Origin: Candidatus Gastranaerophilales bacterium
GTDB lineage: Bacteria; Cyanobacteriota; Vampirovibrionia; Gastranaerophilales; Gastranaerophilaceae
DNA: 64,000 nucleotides
Direction of reading: 5' to 3'
Assembly: GCA_944325865.1 (NCBI GenBank)
Contig: CALVBS010000007.1
Coordinates: forward strand, 1-64,000
Shown: positions 17,307 through 24,582 of the stretch, piece after piece
How positions within the stretch are numbered: position 1 is the stretch's first letter
Layout: each line of letters starts with the position of its first letter
Translations under genes and position numbers: made by a program
Notes under the pieces: generated by a model
Seen by the model: only the letters and a program-made list of their open reading frames with translations
What the model was told of the DNA's origin: nothing
Database searches by the model: none

Positions 17307-18113
17307 TCAAAAAGTCTCATTTAAATTTAATGGAATAAGATATTTGTAAAAACGATACTCAGGGAAAAATTCAGGAAGGGCTTCCCAGTATCTCAGTATT
17401 CTGTGCCCGCCGTTTTCTAAAATTTTCCCTGTTGTTTCATCACTTAACAGAAGCGGATATACAAACGGGACATCAAGACTGTTTAGTGTAAATTTTAATT
17501 CATTTATGTTCCCGAATTTTTCATGCAGCAAACAAAATTTTTCAAGTCTTTTTTGTTTCTCCTTTTCAAGATTAAATGAAGTAAAAATTTTTTCTGTACT
17601 GTCAGACAAAAATTTTATATCTTCATTGTCTAATCTTGTTTCATTTTCAACAAATTTTTCATAATTTTCTACGTCAAAATTTTCATATTTACAGGAATCT
17701 TTTTCAAAAATTTTATCAAATTTTTTTGAGATAAACAGTTCTGCTCCGTCCCTTACACTAAAGAATTTCCGTATTGAATTAAACGAGGCAAGACCGCAGT
17801 CCATCATATAAAAATTATGAGCATTATCCACAATTAAATTTTTATATTTTTCATTCAACTTTAATACGTTTTCGGCACAAATTCCAAAATAATTCGGATA
17901 CACAATAAATGCATTTTTTTCGAAATTTTCTGCCGGAAAAAATTCATTATCTATATGATAAAACTTTATATGACAATTCTCTTTCCGAACAGCTTTTATT
18001 AAAGCAGGACAAATATAATATGGCAAAAAAATTTCTTCAATTCCGTACGCTTTTATAACGTATCTCAGACAATTTCTTGCGAGGTTAAATTTTAAAATAA
18101 ATCGTTCAGCCAA
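17307..18113 (-). CDS. DegT/DnrJ/EryC1-like aminotransferase-fold protein
   Basis: A 268-residue protein resembling PLP-dependent sugar aminotransferases but short. It keeps FLPYYICPALIKAV (cofactor-domain start), IVYPNYFGI, LIVDNAHNFYM (aspartate that would contact the PLP nitrogen) and FNSIRKFFSVRDGAELFI, where Lys in IRKFF sits at the place of the Schiff-base lysine. The small domain is truncated relative to the usual ~370 residues. It overlaps the DUF4186 gene by 8 nt and is probably translated with it. A role in surface sugar or wax-like metabolism is a guess. Confidence 0.6.
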   Translation of the reverse strand: MAERFILKFNLARNCLRYVIKAYGIEEIFLPYYICPALIKAVRKENCHIKFYHIDNEFFPAENFEKNAFIVYPNYFGICAENVLKLNEKYKNLIVDNAHNFYMMDCGLASFNSIRKFFSVRDGAELFISKKFDKIFEKDSCKYENFDVENYEKFVENETRLDNEDIKFLSDSTEKIFTSFNLEKEKQKRLEKFCLLHEKFGNINELKFTLNSLDVPFVYPLLLSDETTGKILENGGHRILRYWEALPEFFPEYRFYKYLIPLNLNETF

Positions 18114-18447
18114 TTTGTTTTTTTATCCACCTCATAATTATGCCAACAAGATAATCTTGCTGCTCTCCCGTAAGTTCAACACCTTTTGGAAAATGATGCC
18201 ATTTACTTATACAACCGCGGCAGCAAGTTGCAGTAGCATGCTGTGCTATAAAAACAGGATGTCCTTTCATTGGAGTCTGTTTGCCGTCATTTTCTATAAA
18301 TGCAGGAGCTATTCTTTTAGAGATAAAGTCTCTTGCGTGACGTTCTATCGTATCAAGGCCTTTTTCGGTGATATACATCTTCTCTTTATCTTTCAGCTTA
18401 AATTTGCTTCGAAATTCAGATTTTGAAAGCCTGTCAAATATATCCAT
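18106..18447 (-). CDS. DUF4186 family protein
   Basis: A 113-residue protein matching DUF4186 almost end to end: DIFDRLSKSEFRSKFKL, GLDTIERHARDFI, NDGKQTPMKGHPVFIAQHATATCCRGCI.KWH and a final RWIKKQI. The CCRGC cluster with neighbouring histidines could bind a metal. Function is unknown. It lies between a DUF4145-like membrane protein and a DegT-like protein; all three genes are close-packed on the minus strand. Confidence 0.88.
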   Translation of the reverse strand: MDIFDRLSKSEFRSKFKLKDKEKMYITEKGLDTIERHARDFISKRIAPAFIENDGKQTPMKGHPVFIAQHATATCCRGCISKWHHFPKGVELTGEQQDYLVGIIMRWIKKQIG

Positions 18448-18459
18448 TTTCCTCTGCCC

Positions 18460-19131
18460 TTACAGTAACATGATAATCATTAAAGTAATTAATGCAACGG
18501 CAAAAGAAATTCCCAGAAGAGTAAAAAATATCGGAAAATTTTTTCCGTTTTGCTTTCTTGTAACACTATACTGGCGTTTCGGTTTTGATTGTCCCGAACT
18601 TTTATTTTTACCTGACTTTTTTTGTGTTACAGCACTATTTAATTCTTTTTTCTTTTCTGCAAGATATTTTTCCTGAAGTGTTTTTGTCTTACTCTTTTTA
18701 CCTGTAATTAAAAGTTCTTCATCATATACAAGATTTTCAATTTTCGGATTACAATCCGGCATAGAAGTTGCAAAATTCACAGCCGCTTCAAAAGCCCTTT
18801 GCAAACACTCCAGAGCTTTTATACCGCTATGTTCTGTCGTATTAGAGTGAACGGAAGCATTGCCGCATTTTTTTAAAAAATATAAATCGTCTATAAACTC
18901 TTTTTCTCTTGCTGTTCCATGCGACATATCCTTAAGGGTAGCCAGCATGTCATCAAAAGTGTCATCCGGTTGACGTTTATTTTTCAAAACTTTTTTACAG
19001 ATATTTTCAGCAAATTTTCTCGTCTGTGTAATGCATTGGTCAAAATATTCATCCCTGTACAGACTTTCTGCGTCACTGGCTATCTTATATAAATCGTTAT
19101 CAATATCTTTTAAAAATTTAAAATTTGTCAT
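18460..19131 (-). CDS. DUF4145-like protein with C-terminal membrane anchor
   Basis: A 223-residue protein. Residues 1-125 are a helical domain like the DUF4145 domain found at the N-terminus of some restriction HsdR subunits (ARKFAENICKKVL.., KKCGNASVHSNTTEHSGIKALECLQRAFE). A basic, Ser/Lys-rich linker follows (about 145-195), then a single membrane span at the very end (FFTLLGISFAVALITLMII). It is therefore a tail-anchored cytoplasmic domain. No enzyme motif is seen. It is first in a three-gene minus-strand group with DUF4186 and the DegT-like protein. Confidence 0.62.
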   Translation of the reverse strand: MTNFKFLKDIDNDLYKIASDAESLYRDEYFDQCITQTRKFAENICKKVLKNKRQPDDTFDDMLATLKDMSHGTAREKEFIDDLYFLKKCGNASVHSNTTEHSGIKALECLQRAFEAAVNFATSMPDCNPKIENLVYDEELLITGKKSKTKTLQEKYLAEKKKELNSAVTQKKSGKNKSSGQSKPKRQYSVTRKQNGKNFPIFFTLLGISFAVALITLMIIMLL

Positions 19132-19224
19132 CTTTTATTCATTTCCGATTATTAAATTAACACAAAAAAGTCTTGAGATAATAGATTTATGGTATGATTT
19201 TTCTGTAAGTTGGAATTTTAAAAA

Positions 19225-20529
19225 ATGAACAATAAGAAGATAAGAATGCTTTTTGATGCAACGGTTATTGCAAATGCCGCAAACAAAAGCAGCGGACGCA
19301 CAGGAATATTTTTTGCTGCATATAACGTATTAAAAGAATTTCTTAAAAGAGACGATATATTTATTGAACTTTATTCTGATATTGGAAGTTATGCTTGTTT
19401 AAATAAAGTCATTGAACAGGACAAAAATTTTTACAATATTAACTTCACAAATGATTATAGTCTATTTGGAAAATTTTATAAAAAACTTGAAGTTTTAAAA
19501 TATGAAAATAAGATTAACAAAGGCAATTTGGTTGTTAGATTTTTTATAAAAATATGTATCAAATTTTGCAAAATTTTCTGCCGTATATTTAAAATAAATT
19601 TGCTGGATATTTCAAAAATCGAAAGAGATTATGATGTGTGGTTTTCTCCGCTGCATGCTATTCCAAAATGCTTACATAACGCAGGTTCTGTGAAAAAATT
19701 CACGATGATTCATGATGTAACTCCGCTAATTTTCCCGCAATATTTTCAAGGAACAAAAAACGGAAAATATTTCTTTTTTGATATCATAAATTCCATCAAT
19801 AAAAATGATTATTATTTCTCAAATTCCGAATATACAAAACAGGATTTTATAAAATATGTTCCTCAGATTGACGGTGAAAAAATAACAACTGCATACCTTG
19901 CGGCATCAGATTTATTTTATCAGGTTACGGGCAAAAAACTGATTGAATCTGTAAAAAGAAAATATAGCATTCCTCCAAATAAAAAATATTTATTATCATT
20001 ATGTTCGCTTGAACCGAGAAAAAATCTTATTCGTGCGGTGAAAGCTTTTATCAAATTTATTAAAACACATAATATTGATAACCTTGTCTATATACTCGGC
20101 GGAAGTGCATGGGACGGCTTCATAGACATTTTTGAAAAGGAAGTTCCCGAATATAAAAAGTATAAAGATAAAATTATCAAAGCAGGTTACATTGATGATG
20201 AAGACTTGCCTGCATTATACTCGGGGGCAGAATTCTTTATTTATACAAGCGAATACGAAGGATTCGGCCTGCCGCCTCTTGAAGCTATGAAATGCGGTAT
20301 GGCAGTTATTACCTCCAATAACTCTTCTCTGCCGGAAGTAGTTGGAGATGCTGCAATCAAAATTGATTTTGACAGTATTGAACAACATATTAATGCCTAT
20401 GAAAAACTTTATTTTAATAATGATTTACGAACATTCTATCAACAAAAAGCCATTCAACAGGCTGCAAAGTTTTCATGGGATAAAACTGTAAATATTATGG
20501 TTAAAACGATTAAAAATATTATTAATTAA
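19225..20529 (+). CDS. GT4-family glycosyltransferase
   Basis: A 434-residue GT-B glycosyltransferase. The acceptor domain holds [19 protein letters not shown] and [14 protein letters not shown]. The donor domain begins with [21 protein letters not shown] and has the GT4 signature [34 protein letters not shown] (E-x7-E motif). It resembles mannosyltransferases of surface polysaccharide synthesis. It stands alone between a divergent membrane protein and convergent hsp20. Confidence 0.86.
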   Translation: MNNKKIRMLFDATVIANAANKSSGRTGIFFAAYNVLKEFLKRDDIFIELYSDIGSYACLNKVIEQDKNFYNINFTNDYSLFGKFYKKLEVLKYENKINKGNLVVRFFIKICIKFCKIFCRIFKINLLDISKIERDYDVWFSPLHAIPKCLHNAGSVKKFTMIHDVTPLIFPQYFQGTKNGKYFFFDIINSINKNDYYFSNSEYTKQDFIKYVPQIDGEKITTAYLAASDLFYQVTGKKLIESVKRKYSIPPNKKYLLSLCSLEPRKNLIRAVKAFIKFIKTHNIDNLVYILGGSAWDGFIDIFEKEVPEYKKYKDKIIKAGYIDDEDLPALYSGAEFFIYTSEYEGFGLPPLEAMKCGMAVITSNNSSLPEVVGDAAIKIDFDSIEQHINAYEKLYFNNDLRTFYQQKAIQQAAKFSWDKTVNIMVKTIKNIIN

Positions 20530-20534
20530 AAATG

Positions 20535-20561
20535 CCGGCCGGTTGACAATCAACCGGCCGG
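20535..20561 (-). terminator. Strong hairpin terminator of the hsp20 gene
   Basis: A perfect 12-bp stem (CCGGCCGGTTGA / TCAACCGGCCGG) with a 3-nt loop, far more GC-rich than its surroundings. The T run follows only on the minus strand, so it serves hsp20; on the plus strand it could still pause the GT4 transcript. Confidence 0.75.
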
Positions 20562-20582
20562 TAAAAAGAGTGGTTTATAGAA

Positions 20583-21038
20583 TTATTTTACGGTAAGTTT
20601 CTTTTTAGAATCTTTTTCAGCATACATTTTCGGGGCATCAATTTTTAAAACGCCGTGTTCAAGTTTAGCTTCGGTTTTTTCAACATTAATTTCTTCAGGG
20701 AAATAAACCGTTCTGGAAAATTCACCGTATCTGAATTCGGATTTTTTGTAAGCCTTTTCATCAACGTTATTTTCTTCTTCTTTCTTAGCATTGATTGTAA
20801 TATAGTTTTTATCTATATCTATATCCAAATCCTCTTTCTTAACCCCCGGTAATTCCGCTTTAACTTCATAGTCACGGCCTTTATCCGCAATTTCTACAGG
20901 CATTGAAAACTTTTCTACATCTTCCCAGTAAGCTGCTTCCGGGAAATAGCTGTCAAAATGTCTGTTCAATAATGAACTAATCTCATCATTCACTGTTCTT
21001 ATAAAATGTTCCGGTGCTTTTCTAACTAAAAATTTCAT
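20583..21038 (-). CDS. Small heat-shock protein Hsp20/alpha-crystallin
   Basis: A 151-residue holdase chaperone. The start at 21038 follows AGGAG at 8-nt spacing; a TTG start six codons upstream would erase that site. The alpha-crystallin domain spans about 45-140: VEIADKGRDYEVKAELPGVKKEDLDIDIDKN, FSRTVYFPEEIN, and AKLEHGVLKIDAPK with the conserved A-x-x-x-x-GVL motif. No CIRCE or clear thermosensor element is visible upstream. Confidence 0.93.
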   Translation of the reverse strand: MKFLVRKAPEHFIRTVNDEISSLLNRHFDSYFPEAAYWEDVEKFSMPVEIADKGRDYEVKAELPGVKKEDLDIDIDKNYITINAKKEEENNVDEKAYKKSEFRYGEFSRTVYFPEEINVEKTEAKLEHGVLKIDAPKMYAEKDSKKKLTVK

Positions 21039-21223
21039 ATTCAACACTCCTTTCAAACTTTCTTTTACTCTTTACACTTACGTTATAACTCTTGTTTGAA
21101 AGAATTGCTGATTTGTTAACCAAAAATTAACAATTAATTTTTTCTGAACTAAAATAAAGTTTAAAACTCGTGTGTAGTACGTTTTTCAATACATTGGTAT
21201 CATTATTTTACAAACGCTACAGC

Positions 21224-21718
21224 TTATTTCAGGTATTTTTGTTGAATAAGCTTCTTCAAAGCTTTGGAATAAACCGCATTAGGTTCAAGCTCAATCCCTT
21301 TATCCAAAGCCCTGACAGCACCTTCATAATCTCCTAAATTTTTCTTTATAACGCCGATATAATAATATGCATCAGTAAACTTTGAATCCAATTCAACGGC
21401 TTTTTCAAGATTTTTTAAAGCTTCTTTCAAATCTTCATCCGTTGCAGGTTTTCTTGCCAGAATAACCTGTGCAAGATTATAGTATGCATCAATCATCTTA
21501 GGGTTAATTTCAAGAGCCCTTGTGTAATTCTCATAAGCCTCTTCCAGCTCCATTTTATTATGAAAAGCAATAGCTTTTGAAAAATACGCCAAATCAAAAT
21601 CAGACTTCAATTCTATAGCCTTATCCAGAGCCTCTATTGCCCCATCAAAATTTCCTTTATTGGTTTCTTCAATCCCGAGATTTGTATAATATTTATAATC
21701 TTTAACTGCATCATCCAT
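21224..21718 (-). CDS. Tetratricopeptide-repeat protein
   Basis: A 164-residue protein made of four TPR units of 34-38 residues (YYTNLGIEETNKGNFDGAIEALDKAIEL, AYFSKAIAFHNKMELEEAYENYTRALEINP, AYYNLAQVILA, and AYYYIGVIKKNLGDYEGAVRALDKGIELEP). It has no signal peptide or added domain, so it is probably a cytoplasmic scaffold. It is divergent from the ldpA-like gene. Confidence 0.85.
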   Translation of the reverse strand: MDDAVKDYKYYTNLGIEETNKGNFDGAIEALDKAIELKSDFDLAYFSKAIAFHNKMELEEAYENYTRALEINPKMIDAYYNLAQVILARKPATDEDLKEALKNLEKAVELDSKFTDAYYYIGVIKKNLGDYEGAVRALDKGIELEPNAVYSKALKKLIQQKYLK

Positions 21719-21840
21719 ATGTCTTCCCCTTCAATATGCTATATTATCCGAAATTATCCCATTTTACAATAATAATTTATTTTAATAATACGGATGTTTG
21801 TTTTATAATTAAAATAATCAATATTTATCGGAATTTTTAT

Positions 21841-22809
21841 ATGCTCAAGGATTTGCTTGAAGAAAAGAAAATATTTAAACTTGTCTGCGGTGCAGGCAAT
21901 GAAGATGCTGCGGAAGTTGAAAAACTTGTCACTCTTTATTCAAAAGCAGGCTGCAACTTCTTTGATCTTTCCGCAAAACCGGAAATTGTTGATGCGGCAA
22001 AACGCGGGCTTGCAAATGCAGGTATTACGGAGAATCGATATCTTTGTGTAAGCGTAGGTATTCAGGGAGATCCGCATGTAAGCAAAGCATATATTGACAG
22101 TGAAAAATGCAGAAAATGCGGTAGATGTAATGCCGTTTGTCCTTGCAAAGCACTTGTGGAAAAAGGGTCTCATTATAAAGTTAATAAAACCCGCTGTATA
22201 GGATGCGGGAAATGTGTCAAAAACTGCCCTGTTCCTTGTATTGAAATGGTATCTGAATTTGTTGATTTAAAAGTTGTTCTCCCGCCGCTAATTGAAAAAG
22301 GAATTGACTGCATAGAGTTTCATACACTCGGAGAAAATGAAATTGAAGTAGAAGACAAATGGAATGACATAAATACAGTCTTCGACGGTATTTTAAGTAT
22401 TTGTATCGACAGGGCAAAACTAGGCAATGAAAAACTTATAAAACGCTTGAACCGTCTTATAAAAAACAGAAAAGATTTTTCAACAATAATTCAAGCAGAC
22501 GGATGCCCTATGTCAGGAGATGCCGATGATTATAAAACAACTCTTCAGGCAGTTGCAACTGCTGAAATTGTTCAAAACGAGAATCTTCCTGTTTATATAA
22601 TGCTCTCCGGCGGTACCAACTCAAAAACTACCGAACTTGCAAAAATGTGCGGAATTAATTTTCACGGTATAGCTATCGGCACTTATGCACGCAAAATTGT
22701 TGAAAAATATATTTCAAGAGAGGATTTCCTTACAAATCAGGCCGTTTTTAATGATGCACTTGAAATTGCAAAAAATCTCATCACTAAATCAATGGAGTTT
22801 ATGGGATAA
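21841..22809 (+). CDS. ldpA: LdpA-like 2x[4Fe-4S] protein
   Basis: A 322-residue protein, started at 21841 where homologous sequence begins. It opens with KKIFKLVCGAGNEDAAEVEKLVTLY, close to the N-terminus of cyanobacterial LdpA, where a redox-active iron-sulfur protein tunes the circadian period. Two ferredoxin motifs follow: Cys 90/93/96/100 and Cys 119/122/125/129. The C-terminal domain (ILSICIDRAK..., IQADGCPMSGDADDYKTTLQAVATAEIV, YIMLSGGTNSKTTELAKMCGI) fits LdpA_C. It overlaps the next gene by 1 nt. A non-photosynthetic host presumably uses it for redox sensing; that is inference. Confidence 0.8.
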   Translation: MLKDLLEEKKIFKLVCGAGNEDAAEVEKLVTLYSKAGCNFFDLSAKPEIVDAAKRGLANAGITENRYLCVSVGIQGDPHVSKAYIDSEKCRKCGRCNAVCPCKALVEKGSHYKVNKTRCIGCGKCVKNCPVPCIEMVSEFVDLKVVLPPLIEKGIDCIEFHTLGENEIEVEDKWNDINTVFDGILSICIDRAKLGNEKLIKRLNRLIKNRKDFSTIIQADGCPMSGDADDYKTTLQAVATAEIVQNENLPVYIMLSGGTNSKTTELAKMCGINFHGIAIGTYARKIVEKYISREDFLTNQAVFNDALEIAKNLITKSMEFMG

Positions 22810-23798
22810 TGACAACCAAAATTCTCGACTGCACAATCAGAGACGGCGGACACTTAAACAACTGGAATTTTTCAATCGACTGTGTAAAAGATATTTATAA
22901 TACTGCAATAAAATCAGGAATAAATTTTTTTGAAATCGGTTACCGCAATAATATTTTTCAAAAAAATTTCGGGGAATTTTACAGATGTGAGGACGAATTT
23001 TTATTTTCTTTAACAGATAAAAAAAATGAAAATTGTCTTTGCGGAGTAATGATTGATGCAGGAAAGTCCGATATAAAAGATTTTAACCTTTGCAGGAGGG
23101 ATTTAACACCTGTTAATTTTGTGAGAGTGGCCTCCTATCCCGATAAACTTGATATTGCATTTAAACTCTGTGATGGCCTTTTAGAAAAAAATTATATGGT
23201 ATTTTTAAACCTTATGGCAGTTGCAAATTACAATAAACATGATTTTAATAAAATTAAAAATTGGCCAAATAAATCATATATTGAATCAATATATTTTTCT
23301 GACAGTTTCGGCTCACTTTTTCCGAACGACATAGAAAAATTTTATAATATATTTCAAAATATGGGATTTGAAAAAATTTCATTCCATTCTCACAACAATT
23401 TACAGCTTGCATTTGCAAATACTTTGAAAGCGATTGAACTCGGATTCTATAGCGTAGATGCCACAGCATACGGAACCGGCAGAGGAGCCGGTAATCTGCC
23501 GGCTGAACTTTTAATAGCATATTTTGCAAAAATTAATCCGCAAAAATACAATCCAGTCCACTACTTCAAATTAGTTGAAAAATATTTTGTAAATTTCCCG
23601 AATGAAAGTTCATGGGGATACAGTATCCCGCATTTAATAGGCGGGATAAACAATATTCATCCGAATTATACTGATGAAGCCGCAGCAGATAAATTTTCTT
23701 ATGAAAAAATCTATGAAATTTCAAAATTAATAAAAGAAAGAAATTTGATTTCCTATGATAAAAATGAATTAAAAAAAATAATTCAAAAAATATTATAA
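22809..23798 (+). CDS. HMG-CoA-lyase-like aldolase (DRE-TIM metallolyase)
   Basis: A 329-residue TIM-barrel protein beginning ILDCTIRDGGHLNNWNF (residues 5-20), the DRE-TIM signature with metal-binding aspartate. ISFHSHNNLQLAFANTLKAIELGFYSVDATAYGTGRGAGNLP holds the HSHN metal site and the GTGRGAGN active loop. It is nearest to 4-hydroxy-2-oxovalerate aldolase-like proteins of surface polysaccharide loci. Its ATG overlaps the ldpA stop (TAATG), so the two are translationally coupled. The substrate is unknown. Confidence 0.82.
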   Translation: MTTKILDCTIRDGGHLNNWNFSIDCVKDIYNTAIKSGINFFEIGYRNNIFQKNFGEFYRCEDEFLFSLTDKKNENCLCGVMIDAGKSDIKDFNLCRRDLTPVNFVRVASYPDKLDIAFKLCDGLLEKNYMVFLNLMAVANYNKHDFNKIKNWPNKSYIESIYFSDSFGSLFPNDIEKFYNIFQNMGFEKISFHSHNNLQLAFANTLKAIELGFYSVDATAYGTGRGAGNLPAELLIAYFAKINPQKYNPVHYFKLVEKYFVNFPNESSWGYSIPHLIGGINNIHPNYTDEAAADKFSYEKIYEISKLIKERNLISYDKNELKKIIQKIL

Positions 23799-23824
23799 AA
23801 ACTCAAATTGATTAAAATAATAAC

Positions 23825-23856
23825 AAAAAATCCCGTAAAATATTACGGGATTTTTT
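23825..23856. terminator. Bidirectional terminator between convergent genes
   Basis: AAAAAATCCCGTAA / TTACGGGATTTTTT with a 4-nt loop, a 14-bp perfect stem with A and T runs on both sides. Confidence 0.85.
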
Positions 23857-23876
23857 AATATTGCTTACAACAATAA

Positions 23877-24446
23877 TTAGCAGCAAGTGCAATTTTCCTG
23901 ACCGCATCCGCAAGCTTCTGAATTTACGCTGCAGAAATTATAACCGTCAACAGAAGCATTGCTTTCAACATAAGTGAAACCGTCAATTTCCATTGAACCG
24001 CACTGTCTGATTGTTGATAAAGGAAGATTTTTAGCTGTTTTTGAATCAACAATCAAAGAATTAACTCTCATATCTTTTGGAAGCTGTTCAATTTTTGTGT
24101 TTTTAATGTTAAGAGTGTTTACTCTGATATCAGAGCTTAATTTTGTGATGTTGCTTTTTTCAACAGTGAAATAATCAGCACCAACATGTTCAGGCATTTT
24201 TTTAACTTTTGTACCTGTCATATTAACATTTTTTGCATCAATAGGACGTACAAAAGTTTTGATATCAGCACCTGTAAGATTTAAAGTTTCGCTAACCCAG
24301 CCGATAGATAATTTATCGATTGTAGCTTTTGAAAGATTTAAACTTCCTTCAATGTTGCCGAGTTCCAAAGTTTTCATTTCACAGCCTGACAAATCCAAAT
24401 CGCCGCCGCTGTAGTTGTTGATTAATTGTTCGTAATCTTTTTTCAT
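23877..24446 (-). CDS. LRR-like solenoid protein with cysteine-rich tail
   Basis: A 189-residue protein built from a repeat of about 20 residues of the form 'G-x-L-x-L-[ST]-x-[AT]-x-[IV]-x-x-[LMF]', e.g. GGDLDLSGCEMKTLELGNIEG, GSLNLSKATIDKLSIG, ETLNLTGADIKTF, NTLNIKNTKIEQLP. This is a short parallel-beta solenoid like bacterial leucine-rich repeats. The last 20 residues carry five Cys (CGCGQENCTCC), which could bind metal or form disulfides. AGGAGGT precedes the ATG and a strong terminator follows, suggesting good expression. Function unknown. Confidence 0.65.
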   Translation of the reverse strand: MKKDYEQLINNYSGGDLDLSGCEMKTLELGNIEGSLNLSKATIDKLSIGWVSETLNLTGADIKTFVRPIDAKNVNMTGTKVKKMPEHVGADYFTVEKSNITKLSSDIRVNTLNIKNTKIEQLPKDMRVNSLIVDSKTAKNLPLSTIRQCGSMEIDGFTYVESNASVDGYNFCSVNSEACGCGQENCTCC

Positions 24447-24582
24447 TTAATGATACCTCCTGTTAAGTTAATGTTTTAAATATAATAAAACTCATTTTTT
24501 CAAACATCCTCTAAATAATGGTTTTATTATTCTTTGATTATATACACTAACTCATATTTTTGTAAAAATTTTTACAAAAACT

